Shown here piece after piece: positions 43,225 to 52,410 of a stretch of 64,000 nucleotides of DNA (the stretch's first letter is position 1; the number at the start of each line of letters is the position of its first letter). The position numbers were made by a program, and so were the translations under genes. Source of the stretch: Mangrovimonas yunxiaonensis (GTDB lineage: Bacteria > Bacteroidota > Bacteroidia > Flavobacteriales > Flavobacteriaceae). The stretch spans positions 372,001-436,000 of the forward strand of contig NZ_JPFK01000005.1 of NCBI RefSeq assembly GCF_000733475.1, read 5' to 3'. A model generated the notes under the pieces. The model searched no databases, was not told the origin of the DNA, and saw only the letters and a list, made by a program, of their open reading frames with translations.

Positions 43225-43575
43225 ATGCAAATACAAGTAGTAAAATCCAAGATTCACAGAGTAAAATGTACAGGCGCAGACCTTAACTATATTGGTAGCA
43301 TAACCATAGATGAGGACTTAATGGATGCGGCGAATATTATACAAGGCGAAAAAGTTCAAATTGTTAATAACAACAATGGGGCGCGCTTAGAGACGTATGC
43401 TATTCCGGGGCCTAGAAATAGTGGAGAGATTACCTTGAATGGCGCAGCCGCGAGATTGGTATCTCCAGGAGACGTCCTTATTTTAATCACGTATGGGTTT
43501 ATGGCTATAGAAGAAGCTAAAACCTTCAAGCCAGCACTTGTTTTTCCAGACGAGGCGACCAACTTACTAAAATAA
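43225..43575 (+). CDS. panD: Aspartate 1-decarboxylase
   Basis: A pyruvoyl-dependent enzyme making beta-alanine from aspartate. The 116-residue proenzyme has the self-cleavage site Gly24-Ser25 in YIGSITID; the serine becomes the pyruvoyl group. The catalytic-region motif [14 protein letters not shown] and [12 protein letters not shown] follow the family. It lies between panC and a membrane protein gene. Confidence 0.95.
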   Translation: MQIQVVKSKIHRVKCTGADLNYIGSITIDEDLMDAANIIQGEKVQIVNNNNGARLETYAIPGPRNSGEITLNGAAARLVSPGDVLILITYGFMAIEEAKTFKPALVFPDEATNLLK

Positions 43576-43578
43576 CAT

Positions 43579-44544
43579 GTGAACCGCCAAGCCAAACGTT
43601 TTATAGCCTTATTTTTACCGCTTCTTTTAGGGGTGGCTCTGGTTTGGTACTCGTTGTCTAAAATATCTGTTGCTACACTTTTAAACTACTTTAAACATGC
43701 TGATTATACATGGGTAGGGATAGGCCTTTTTTTGGGGCTTTTAAGCCATTTGTCAAGAGCCTATCGTTGGAAGTTTTTACTCGAACCGCTTGGGTATAAG
43801 CCTAGGCTTTTAAATAGCGTAATGGCTGTGTTTTCTGGGTATTTGGTAAACTACACCATTCCTAGGGCAGGCGAGGTAACAAGAGCATCTTTACTGGCCA
43901 ATTACGAAAAGGTGCCTTTTGAAAAAAGCTTTGGCACCATCGTGTCCGAACGCGTGGCCGATATGGTCGTGCTGCTTCTTATTATTGCCGTAACCTTATT
44001 GCTGGAATTCGATTTTATTTATACTCTGTTAGTTAGCAAATACAATCCTCTAAAAGTGGTTTTAGGGTTGGCGTTTGTTTTGGGCCTTATCATCGTCTTG
44101 GTGGTATACTTTAAAACGAGTACTTCTAAAATCGCCATGAAAATACGGGGCTTTGTTTCGGGCTTGGTAGAAGGGGTGTTAAGCATTTTTAAAATGAAGC
44201 GCAAATGGGCATTTATATTTCATACGTTGTTTATTTGGGGCATGTATGTGCTTATGTTTTATGTTACAACATTTTCGGTTGAAGCCCTGCAACCTGTCCC
44301 GTTCTCAGCCATTTTAGTAGCGTTTATAGCTGCTAGTTTTAGCATTGCAGCAACAAATGGCGGCGTGGGGTCGTATCCAGAGGCTGTCGTTATCGCATTC
44401 TTGTTGTTTAGCTTACCAGAAGAGCCAAGCCGTGCTTTTGGTTGGATTATGTGGGCTTCCCAAACCCTTATGCTGGTTTTGTTGGGAGGGATATCTATGG
44501 TAATGCTGCCGTTTTATAATAAACGAAAGCCTATAAAATCGTAA
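43579..44544 (+). CDS. Lysylphosphatidylglycerol synthase transmembrane-domain (UPF0104) protein
   Basis: A 321-residue membrane protein with seven to eight hydrophobic helices, matching the flippase-like transmembrane domain of MprF but without its catalytic domain. Motifs include SHLSRAYRWKFLLEPLGY, NYTIPRAGEVTRASLL and NGGVGSYPEAV. Function in Bacteroidetes is not established. The start is a GTG two bases into an ATG-TGA that closes immediately, three bases after the panD stop codon, so it belongs to the pan operon. Confidence 0.85.
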   Translation: MNRQAKRFIALFLPLLLGVALVWYSLSKISVATLLNYFKHADYTWVGIGLFLGLLSHLSRAYRWKFLLEPLGYKPRLLNSVMAVFSGYLVNYTIPRAGEVTRASLLANYEKVPFEKSFGTIVSERVADMVVLLLIIAVTLLLEFDFIYTLLVSKYNPLKVVLGLAFVLGLIIVLVVYFKTSTSKIAMKIRGFVSGLVEGVLSIFKMKRKWAFIFHTLFIWGMYVLMFYVTTFSVEALQPVPFSAILVAFIAASFSIAATNGGVGSYPEAVVIAFLLFSLPEEPSRAFGWIMWASQTLMLVLLGGISMVMLPFYNKRKPIKS

Positions 44545-44625
44545 GCGGCACTAAACAAGGGGCAATCGCTTTAAACCTATAGTTTATTTTTTTATCTTGC
44601 CAAGTAAATTCAATCAAGGATAGCC

Positions 44626-45774
44626 ATGAAAAAAATACACCTTTTGTTATTGTTGTTTTTTACCGTTCAAATTGCGTTTTCGCAGGTAGACTATAAAACC
44701 ATTTTTTCGGAAAAACTAGGGGAAGAGCGCGAGCTAAAAATACAATTGCCAAGGGGGTATGCCGATAGTGACAACAAACGTTATCCGTTAATTGTTGTTT
44801 TTGATGGCGATTACCTGTTTGAACCCGTGGCGGGAAATGTCGATTACTATTCTTATTGGGACGATATGCCAGAGGCCATCGTGGTGGGTATTAACCAACT
44901 GGATAAACGTTATGACGATTCCTTATATTCTGAACAAAACTCCCTGCCCATAGAAACGGGCGTTAGTTTTTTTGAATTTGTAGGCATGGAACTCATGCCT
45001 TATTTAGAGAAAAATTACCGCATAGAAAATTTTAAAATGGCCATTGGCCATGGCGAAACAGCTAACTTTATAAATTATTACCTGCTAAAAGGAGAGCCTT
45101 TGTTTCAGGGGTATGTGGTGTTATCTCCAGATTTGGCTCCAGACATGTTAAACTACATCCCCGAGAAGCTGCAAAAAGTGCAGTCTAAGATTTTTTACTA
45201 TTTGGCTTCTTCAAAAAACGACATCAACCACATAAAGGCCGCAACCGTATCGCTTAACGCCGAAATTGGCAAGCTGGAAAACAAGAATATTTTATATAAT
45301 TATTTCGATTTTGAAAACCCAACGCACTACGCGGTGCCTGCCTATGCCATTCCAGATGCTCTAATGAAAATATTTTTGGTCTATCAGCCAATAAGCAAGA
45401 ACGAGTATAAAGAAACCATCTTAAAACTACAATCGTCCCCGGTAGTCTATTTAGAGGAAAAATACCAAACTATTAAGGATTTGTTCGGTATAGAAAAGCA
45501 AATTTTAGTAAACGATTTTAAGGCCATCTCGGCAGCCATAGAGAAAAATGAACAATTTCAGCATTACGAAGCTTTAGGGAAATTAGCCAGAAAAGCCTAT
45601 CCAGATGCCATTTTAGGAAGCTACTACTTGGCGCGTTTTTACGAAGAGACCGGTGAGCCCAAAAAAGCCATGAAAACCTACCAGTCGGCTTATGTTTTAG
45701 AAGAGCTTGGTGGTATCACCAAAGATTTGGTGCTTGAAAAAGCCGAAGAGATTAAAGCAGATTTTGGGTATTAA
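44626..45774 (+). CDS. Esterase-fold protein lacking the usual serine nucleophile, TPR-like tail
   Basis: A 382-residue exported protein (signal peptide cut near residue 19, AFSQ). Residues about 25-260 follow the esterase D/alpha-beta hydrolase fold: RYPLIVVFDGDYLF, then the nucleophile elbow that should read GHSxGG but reads GHGETAN, with Gly143 at the serine position. A histidine in FENPTHYAVPAY could be the catalytic His. The C-terminal 70 residues look TPR-like (LARFYEETGEPKKAMKTY). It may be a pseudo-enzyme or use another nucleophile. Monocistronic as far as can be seen. Confidence 0.75.
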   Translation: MKKIHLLLLLFFTVQIAFSQVDYKTIFSEKLGEERELKIQLPRGYADSDNKRYPLIVVFDGDYLFEPVAGNVDYYSYWDDMPEAIVVGINQLDKRYDDSLYSEQNSLPIETGVSFFEFVGMELMPYLEKNYRIENFKMAIGHGETANFINYYLLKGEPLFQGYVVLSPDLAPDMLNYIPEKLQKVQSKIFYYLASSKNDINHIKAATVSLNAEIGKLENKNILYNYFDFENPTHYAVPAYAIPDALMKIFLVYQPISKNEYKETILKLQSSPVVYLEEKYQTIKDLFGIEKQILVNDFKAISAAIEKNEQFQHYEALGKLARKAYPDAILGSYYLARFYEETGEPKKAMKTYQSAYVLEELGGITKDLVLEKAEEIKADFGY

Positions 45775-45831
45775 ATTAACTGGCAAAGTTTTCAAGAACC
45801 ATTAAAAAGTATAGCATCTAATTAATAAGAT

Positions 45832-45849
45832 TCCTGCTTTCGCAGGAGG
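45832..45849 (+). promoter_or_regulatory. Hairpin carrying a Shine-Dalgarno-like sequence before radA
   Basis: TCCTGC (45832-45837), loop TTTC, GCAGGA (45842-45847) forms a perfect stem. Its 3' arm runs into AGGAGGT (45844-45850), five bases before the ATG. The hairpin could hide this stretch, or be a chance remnant of a CCTGC..GCAGG intergenic repeat. Shine-Dalgarno sequences are otherwise nearly absent in this window. Confidence 0.45.
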
Positions 45850-45854
45850 TGAGT

Positions 45855-47219
45855 ATGGCAAAAGCTAAAACAACCTTTTTCTGTCAAAATTGCGGCAGTC
45901 AGTTTTCAAAATGGCAAGGCCAGTGTACTGCCTGTAAGGCGTGGAACACCATAGTGGAAGAGCTGGTGCAAAAACCAGAAAAAAACGATTGGAAGGCTGC
46001 CAGTGCTTCAACAGAAAAAAAACGTGTGTCCAAACCGTTACGGGTAAGCGATATCGATACCTCTAAAGAAGTGCGTTTTAACACAGAAGATGCCGAGTTT
46101 AATCGCGTGCTGGGCGGCGGTTTAGTGCCGGGTTCCTTAACTCTTTTAGGAGGCGAGCCTGGAATAGGAAAAAGTACTTTACTGCTACAAATAGCCTTAA
46201 AACTACCGTTTAAAACGCTTTATGTTTCTGGCGAGGAAAGTCAAAAGCAAATAAAAATGCGTGCCGAACGCATTCAGCCAACAACCGACAACTGTTACAT
46301 TTTAACCGAAACCAAGACCCAGAATATTTTCAGGCAAATAGAAGCCTTAGAACCCGATATTGTGGTTGTCGACTCCATTCAAACCTTGCATAGCGATTAT
46401 ATCGAGTCGTCTTCGGGAAGTATTTCGCAAATTAAGGAATGCACCACCGAACTGATAAAATTTGCTAAGGAAACGGCTACCCCAGTAATTTTAATTGGCC
46501 ACATTACCAAAGATGGCCACATTGCTGGCCCTAAAATTTTAGAGCATATGGTCGATACGGTTTTGCAGTTTGAAGGCGATCGCAACCATGTGTTTAGAAT
46601 TCTGCGTGCGCATAAAAACCGTTTTGGGTCGACTAACGAATTGGGGATTTACGAAATGCAAGGAGCGGGTTTACGTGAAGTGACCAATCCTAGCGAAATA
46701 CTAATCTCTAAAAAAGATGGCGAGCTAAGCGGTAATGCTGTTGCAGCAACCTTAGAGGGCATGCGCCCTTTAATGATTGAGGTTCAGGCTTTGGTAAGTA
46801 CGGCTGTATATGGCACGCCACAACGCAGCGCTACAGGTTTTAATGCCAAGCGGCTTAACATGATTTTAGCTGTTTTAGAAAAACGTGCCGGGTTTAGGTT
46901 GGGGGCCAAAGATGTGTTTTTAAACATTACCGGAGGCATTACGGTAGACGACCCCGCTATTGATTTGGCTGTTGTAGCGGCCATTTTATCGTCTAACGAG
47001 GATGAGGCCCTGCCAAATACCTACTGCTTTGCTGCCGAGGTGGGCTTATCGGGAGAGATTAGACCGGTGCAACGTGTAGAACAACGCATTCTAGAGGCCG
47101 AAAAACTTGGGTTTTCCACCATTTTTGTATCGAAATACAACAAGATTTCCCTAAAAAACACGACCATCAAAATTCAATTGATTTCCAAAGTCGAGGATTT
47201 GGTGGGTGCTCTGGTTTAA
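45855..47219 (+). CDS. radA: DNA repair protein RadA
   Basis: A RecA-like branch-migration ATPase. The 454-residue protein has a C4 zinc finger at the N-terminus (CQNCGSQFSKWQGQCTAC), a Walker A motif GGEPGIGKST around residue 97, the RadA-specific HKNRFGSTNE, and a Lon-like C-terminal domain (from about 290). A GTG two codons earlier is open, but the ATG gives the standard start MAKAKTTFFC. Transcribed alone, between the esterase-like gene and ileS. Confidence 0.95.
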   Translation: MAKAKTTFFCQNCGSQFSKWQGQCTACKAWNTIVEELVQKPEKNDWKAASASTEKKRVSKPLRVSDIDTSKEVRFNTEDAEFNRVLGGGLVPGSLTLLGGEPGIGKSTLLLQIALKLPFKTLYVSGEESQKQIKMRAERIQPTTDNCYILTETKTQNIFRQIEALEPDIVVVDSIQTLHSDYIESSSGSISQIKECTTELIKFAKETATPVILIGHITKDGHIAGPKILEHMVDTVLQFEGDRNHVFRILRAHKNRFGSTNELGIYEMQGAGLREVTNPSEILISKKDGELSGNAVAATLEGMRPLMIEVQALVSTAVYGTPQRSATGFNAKRLNMILAVLEKRAGFRLGAKDVFLNITGGITVDDPAIDLAVVAAILSSNEDEALPNTYCFAAEVGLSGEIRPVQRVEQRILEAEKLGFSTIFVSKYNKISLKNTTIKIQLISKVEDLVGALV

Positions 47220-47292
47220 TTTAAAAAGATTTCAATATCCCTATTTACTTAAAAATCATTAATTTCGCAGGTCGATAAGAATTAATGATACC

Positions 47293-50200
47293 ATGAGTAA
47301 GAAATTCCCTGAATATAAAGGTCTTGACTTGCCGGAAGTGGCAGAGAATATCCTAGGCTATTGGAAAGAACATAACATCTTCGAAAAGAGTGTAACGGCT
47401 CGCGAAGGCCAGAAACCTTTTGTGTTTTTTGAAGGCCCGCCATCGGCCAATGGATTGCCCGGTGTACACCATGTTTTAGCACGAGCTATCAAAGATATTT
47501 TTCCGCGTTATAAAACCATGAAAGGTTATCAAGTGAAACGTAAAGCCGGATGGGATACCCATGGTTTGCCTGTGGAACTTGGGGTAGAAAAAGAGCTGGG
47601 AATTACCAAAGAAGATATTGGAAAAACCATTTCTGTCGAAGCATACAACGAAGCGTGCAGAAAAGCCGTTATGCGTTATACCGATATCTGGAACAACCTG
47701 ACCGAAAAAATGGGCTATTGGGTAGATATGGATAACCCGTACGTTACCTACGAACCCAAATACATGGAAAGCGTGTGGTGGTTGTTAAAACAGATTTATA
47801 ATAAAAACTTGCTTTATAAGGGCTACACCATTCAACCGTATTCACCAAAAGCAGGAACGGGATTGAGCTCGCACGAGTTAAACCAACCTGGCACCTATCA
47901 AGATGTGACAGATACTACGGTGGTGGCTCAGTTTAAAGCCGTGAAGGAAACGCTTCCAGATTTTCTGCAAGACCAAGGCGAGATACACTTTTTGGCATGG
48001 ACCACAACACCTTGGACTTTGCCAAGTAATACCGCTTTAACCGTAGGGCCTAAAATAGACTATGTGTTGGTAGAAACTTATAACCAATACACCTTCGAGC
48101 CTATAAAAGTCGTGCTTGGTAAGCCTTTGGTAGGAAAACAATTTACTGGAAAATATGCTGAAGTTGAAACCGAAGCCGATATAGCAAACTATACCGAAAC
48201 CGATAAGAAAATACCTTACAGAATAGTTAAAGCGTTTAAGGGCGCAGATTTGGTTGGGATTACCTACGAACAGCTTTTACCGTATGCGTTGCCAAACGAC
48301 AATCCTGAACATGCTTTTCGGGTTATTTCTGGAGATTTCGTGACTACAGAAGACGGGACAGGAATCGTTCATACTGCACCAACCTTTGGTGCCGATGATG
48401 CTTTGGTAGCTAAACAAGCCACCCCACCCGTGCCACCAATGTTGGTAAAAGACGAGAATGATAATTTAGTACCTTTGGTGAATTTACAAGGGAAATTCCG
48501 TCCAGAAATGGGTGAATTTGCTGGAAAATACGTTAAAAACGAATATTATAACGATGGCGAAGCTCCAGAAAAATCAGTTGATGTAGAACTAGCCATTAAA
48601 CTTAAAACAGAAAACAAAGCCTTTAAGGTCGAAAAATACAAACACAGTTACCCAAACTGCTGGCGTACCGATAAACCCATACTTTACTACCCATTAGACT
48701 CTTGGTTTATTAAAGTAACCGATGTTAAAGAACGTATGGCTGCATTAAACCAAACCATAAACTGGAAGCCAAAAGCAACCGGAACGGGGCGTTTTGGCAA
48801 CTGGTTGGCCAATGCCAACGATTGGAACCTGTCGCGCTCGCGATATTGGGGGATACCGTTGCCTATTTGGCGTACCGAAGACGGTAAGGAAGCCATTTGT
48901 ATCGGCTCGGTTGAAGAGCTAAAAACCGAAATGGCTAAAGCCGTTAAGGCAGGCGTGATGGAGGCTGATATTTTTGCTGATTTTGAAGTTGGTAATATGA
49001 GTGATGAAAACTATGCCACTTTAGATCTTCATAAAAATATTGTCGATCAAATTACCTTGGTGTCTGCTTCGGGAAAACCCATGAAGCGCGAGGCCGATTT
49101 GATTGATGTTTGGTTCGATTCTGGAAGCATGCCGTACGCCCAATGGCATTACCCGTTTGAAAACAAAGAAAAAATAGATGAACACACCTCGTATCCAGCC
49201 GATTTTATCGCGGAAGGGGTAGACCAAACCCGTGGGTGGTTCTATACACTTCATGCTATTGGAACCATGGTTTTCGACTCGGTAGCCTATAAAAATGTGG
49301 TGTCTAACGGTTTGGTGTTGGATAAAAACGGCCAAAAAATGTCGAAACGCTTAGGTAATGCCGTCGATCCGTTTGAAACCCTGTCTACCTATGGTGCCGA
49401 TGCCACACGTTGGTACATGATAAGCAATGCCAACCCTTGGGATAACTTAAAGTTTGACCTGGAAGGGATAGAAGAAGTGAAACGTAAATTCTTCGGAACC
49501 CTATACAACACCTATTCGTTTTTTAGCTTGTATACCAATCTAGACAACTTTAAATACGAAGAGGCCGACATACCGCTAGAAGAACGCCCAGAATTGGACC
49601 GTTGGATTTTATCTGAATTACACACGCTTATCAAGAAGGTAGACGAATTCTATGCAGAATACGAACCTACCAAAGCAGCAAGAGCTATATCAGACTTTAC
49701 ACAAGAATATTTAAGTAACTGGTATGTGCGTTTAAGCAGAAGACGTTTTTGGAAGGGCGATTACCAAAACGATAAAATTTCGGCTTACCAAACGCTTTAT
49801 ACCTGTATGGTAACCTTGGCAAAATTAGGTGCGCCCATAGCCCCATTTTATATGGACAGACTTTACCAAGACTTAACACAGGTAACACAAAAAGAAAACG
49901 TTGAAAGTGTACATTTGGCAGAGTTTCCAAAACACGATGAGCGCATTATAGATAAGCGCTTGGAGCGTAAAATGGAAAATGCGAAAACCATTTCGTCTTT
50001 GGTATTGTCGTTAAGAGCTAAAGAGAAAATTAAAGTGCGTCAGCCTTTGCAAAGAATCATGATTCCTGTTGATAATAACCAACAAAAGGAAGAAATTTTG
50101 GCTGTAGCCAACCTGATAAAAAGCGAAGTGAATATCAAGGAAATAGAATTGCTTGAGGATGCTTCAGACATACTGGTTAAGCAAATAAAGCCAAATTTTA

Positions 50201-50697
50201 AAGCCCTTGGCCCTCGTTTTGGCAAAGACATGAAACTGGTAGCAAGCGCAGTAGGCAAATTTACCGCCGCCGATATTAAAAATATCGAGCAAAATGGCGA
50301 AATAAATATTGAAATTAACGGAAAAAGCATTATTTTAGGAGTTGCCGATGTGGAAATCACATCGCAAGACATTGAAGGCTGGTTGGTCGCTAATGAAGGT
50401 GCCTTAACAGTCGCCCTAGATGTAACGCTTACTGATCATTTACGAAGAGAAGGGATTGCTCGTGAGCTCGTAAACCGCATTCAAAATTTACGTAAAGATT
50501 CAGGATTTGAAGTCACAGATCGTATAGATGTGAAACTTCAAAAAGACGCTAATATAGTTAAGGCTATAGATGCCAATATCGATTATATTAAGTCTGAAAC
50601 CTTAACCGAAGAACTTGAAATTATGGACTCTGTAAACAATGGTATAGAAATTGCCTTTGATGAGGTAACGACCAAATTGTTTATACAAAAACATTAA
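47293..50697 (+). CDS. ileS: Isoleucyl-tRNA synthetase, type 2 with GXHH signature
   Basis: Charges tRNA-Ile. The 1134-residue protein is longer than type 1 enzymes (about 940) and has no C-terminal zinc-finger cysteines, as in the eukaryote-like type 2 group. The class I signature that is normally HXGH reads GVHH at residues 57-60 (PSANGLPGVHHV), and the second signature is KMSKR at 682-686. The editing domain (about 200-410) and the motif DVWFDSGSMPYAQWHYP are intact. GXHH in IleRS2 has been linked to very high mupirocin tolerance. It is followed after four bases by a DksA-like gene. Confidence 0.95.
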   Translation: MSKKFPEYKGLDLPEVAENILGYWKEHNIFEKSVTAREGQKPFVFFEGPPSANGLPGVHHVLARAIKDIFPRYKTMKGYQVKRKAGWDTHGLPVELGVEKELGITKEDIGKTISVEAYNEACRKAVMRYTDIWNNLTEKMGYWVDMDNPYVTYEPKYMESVWWLLKQIYNKNLLYKGYTIQPYSPKAGTGLSSHELNQPGTYQDVTDTTVVAQFKAVKETLPDFLQDQGEIHFLAWTTTPWTLPSNTALTVGPKIDYVLVETYNQYTFEPIKVVLGKPLVGKQFTGKYAEVETEADIANYTETDKKIPYRIVKAFKGADLVGITYEQLLPYALPNDNPEHAFRVISGDFVTTEDGTGIVHTAPTFGADDALVAKQATPPVPPMLVKDENDNLVPLVNLQGKFRPEMGEFAGKYVKNEYYNDGEAPEKSVDVELAIKLKTENKAFKVEKYKHSYPNCWRTDKPILYYPLDSWFIKVTDVKERMAALNQTINWKPKATGTGRFGNWLANANDWNLSRSRYWGIPLPIWRTEDGKEAICIGSVEELKTEMAKAVKAGVMEADIFADFEVGNMSDENYATLDLHKNIVDQITLVSASGKPMKREADLIDVWFDSGSMPYAQWHYPFENKEKIDEHTSYPADFIAEGVDQTRGWFYTLHAIGTMVFDSVAYKNVVSNGLVLDKNGQKMSKRLGNAVDPFETLSTYGADATRWYMISNANPWDNLKFDLEGIEEVKRKFFGTLYNTYSFFSLYTNLDNFKYEEADIPLEERPELDRWILSELHTLIKKVDEFYAEYEPTKAARAISDFTQEYLSNWYVRLSRRRFWKGDYQNDKISAYQTLYTCMVTLAKLGAPIAPFYMDRLYQDLTQVTQKENVESVHLAEFPKHDERIIDKRLERKMENAKTISSLVLSLRAKEKIKVRQPLQRIMIPVDNNQQKEEILAVANLIKSEVNIKEIELLEDASDILVKQIKPNFKALGPRFGKDMKLVASAVGKFTAADIKNIEQNGEINIEINGKSIILGVADVEITSQDIEGWLVANEGALTVALDVTLTDHLRREGIARELVNRIQNLRKDSGFEVTDRIDVKLQKDANIVKAIDANIDYIKSETLTEELEIMDSVNNGIEIAFDEVTTKLFIQKH

Positions 50698-50701
50698 GAT
50701 T

Positions 50702-51085
50702 ATGTCAACAGATACAAACGTAAGATACTCAGATAAAGATTTAGAAGAGTTTAGACAAATTATTCAAGAGAAGATTGATAAGGCTGAACATGATTTAGGT
50801 TTAATCAAATCGGCTTATATGAACGATTTAAACAATGGCACAGACGATACGTCGCCAACGTTTAAAGCTTTTGAGGAAGGTAGTGAGACCATGAGTAAAG
50901 AAGCGAATTCGCAATTGGCCATTCGTCAGGAAAAATTCATTCGCGACCTTAAAAATGCCCTAATCAGGATAGAGAATAAAACCTATGGCATTTGCCGTGT
51001 AACAGGAAAGCTCATTAAAAAAGAGCGTTTAAAACTAGTGCCCCATGCAACCTTAAGTATTGAGGCCAAGAACATGCAAAAATAA
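50702..51085 (+). CDS. TraR/DksA-family protein with degenerate zinc finger
   Basis: A 127-residue protein with an N-terminal coiled-coil-like helical pair (about residues 10-85) and the DksA C-terminal pattern YGICRVTGKLIKKERL..PHATLSIEA. Only one cysteine (Cys97) of the usual four zinc ligands is present, which is common in Bacteroidetes members. DksA-type proteins bind RNA polymerase in the secondary channel; this role is inferred. It is four bases after ileS and ends with a terminator, so it shares the ileS transcript. Confidence 0.85.
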   Translation: MSTDTNVRYSDKDLEEFRQIIQEKIDKAEHDLGLIKSAYMNDLNNGTDDTSPTFKAFEEGSETMSKEANSQLAIRQEKFIRDLKNALIRIENKTYGICRVTGKLIKKERLKLVPHATLSIEAKNMQK

Positions 51086-51113
51086 AGGAGGCTTAAATAG
51101 CATAACCCAAAAG

Positions 51114-51139
51114 AACGCTTCTACACAGAAGCGTTTTTT
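51114..51139 (+). terminator. Terminator after the DksA-like gene
   Basis: A perfect nine-base stem AACGCTTCT/AGAAGCGTT with an ACAC loop, followed by a T-run. Confidence 0.8.
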
Positions 51140-51209
51140 GTTTTAATATCCTATGCTGTTAATGTTTCGATACTGAATAATATTCCTATTTTTACCCACA
51201 ACCTTGTTT

Positions 51210-51833
51210 ATGTCGTTAAAAAAATCGATTGTCCTTATTATAGCTATTTTACTTGTAGATCAAATAAGTAAAATTTACATTAAGACCCATTTTGCCATTG
51301 GCGATGATGTTGAGGTTTTTAAATGGTTTCGAATTTATTTTATTGAAAACGACGGCATGGCTTGGGGTACCAAATTAAGCGATATTATCCCTTCAATCTC
51401 CGATAAAACCGCCAAACTAGCATTAAGTGTTTTTCGTATTGTGGCCATTTTTGGTATTGGCTATTGGTTGTATGACGTTTGTAGAAAACAAAGCCCTAAG
51501 ATATTGGTGATAGCCGTAGCCTTGATTTTTGCTGGCGCCTTAGGCAATATTTTAGATTCGGTGTTTTACGGTGTTATTTTTAGTGATAGCCATGGTCAGG
51601 TTGCGGCCTTTTTGCCAGAAAGTGGCGGGTATGGTTCGTTATTGCATGGCAAGGTAGTCGATATGCTGTATTTTCCGATTTGGAAAGGCTATTTGCCCGA
51701 ATGGATTCCTTATTACGGGGGCACGTATTTTACCTTTTTCGAGCCCGTATTTAACATTGCCGATGTCGCTATTAGTACTGGCTTTGGCTTGCTAATTGTG
51801 TTTAATAAAAAAGCATTTTCAAAAGCAGATTAG
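51210..51833 (+). CDS. lspA: Lipoprotein signal peptidase
   Basis: The inner-membrane aspartyl peptidase that removes signal peptides from prolipoproteins. The 207-residue protein has four hydrophobic segments and the conserved motifs VDQISKIY, FIENDGMAWG, GALGNILDS and FNIADVAIS, with the two catalytic Asp residues in the last two. It is longer than E. coli LspA because of an insertion before the last helix, as usual in Bacteroidetes. The frame opens at a TTG six bases earlier; the ATG fits better. It would process the many lipoproteins encoded here. Confidence 0.94.
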   Translation: MSLKKSIVLIIAILLVDQISKIYIKTHFAIGDDVEVFKWFRIYFIENDGMAWGTKLSDIIPSISDKTAKLALSVFRIVAIFGIGYWLYDVCRKQSPKILVIAVALIFAGALGNILDSVFYGVIFSDSHGQVAAFLPESGGYGSLLHGKVVDMLYFPIWKGYLPEWIPYYGGTYFTFFEPVFNIADVAISTGFGLLIVFNKKAFSKAD

Positions 51834-51834
51834 C

Positions 51835-52401
51835 CTAAAAGGTGTATGTTTTATTAGGAGTTACGCAATAATCTAAAGCAATATCACCTTTAAAGGTGTC
51901 TTCAATACAATCTTCAGCTTCAAAAAAGCTCAACCCAATTTTTAAAGTATCTGGGTTGCATTTCGATAAAAACGTGTCGTAAAACCCTTTGCCGTAACCT
52001 ACGCGATGGCCTTGCTTATCAAAAGCCAAAAGCGGTACAAAAACAACCTCAATTTTAGCATCGGGGATTTCAATACCATCAACAGGTTCGGGTATGTTGT
52101 AGTGGTTTTTCTTAATAACAGTAGCATCTGTTAGTAAGATATGTGTCATTTTAAACGTTTTAAAATCGCTTTTAGAAATGATGATATGCTTGTCTTTTCC
52201 TGAGAGGATGTTCAGGATATAATCGGTGTTAATCTCACGTTGCTCTTCAATACTTAAAAAAATGTGGTAATAGGCATGGTCCCAAATATTAAGCTTTAAC
52301 AGTTGGTTAGAGATGTTAAGGCTTAAATCGTCAATGAGCGCAGGAGTAAGCTGTTGCCGTTTGTGTTTGTATGTTTTTCTAAGTTGGGCTTTTGTTGGCA
52401 T
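51835..52401 (-). CDS. 5-formyltetrahydrofolate cyclo-ligase
   Basis: Converts 5-formyltetrahydrofolate to 5,10-methenyltetrahydrofolate with ATP. The 188-residue protein starts with the basic helix KAQLRKTYKHKRQQL and has the family motifs VFVPLLAFDKQGHRVGYGKGFYD near residue 120 and IGLSFFEA. Length is normal. It is the last gene after the RimB-RimK-AstE group (nine bases downstream) and converges on lspA with one base between the stop codons. Confidence 0.92.
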   Translation of the reverse strand: MPTKAQLRKTYKHKRQQLTPALIDDLSLNISNQLLKLNIWDHAYYHIFLSIEEQREINTDYILNILSGKDKHIIISKSDFKTFKMTHILLTDATVIKKNHYNIPEPVDGIEIPDAKIEVVFVPLLAFDKQGHRVGYGKGFYDTFLSKCNPDTLKIGLSFFEAEDCIEDTFKGDIALDYCVTPNKTYTF

Positions 52402-52410
52402 GCTACAAAA

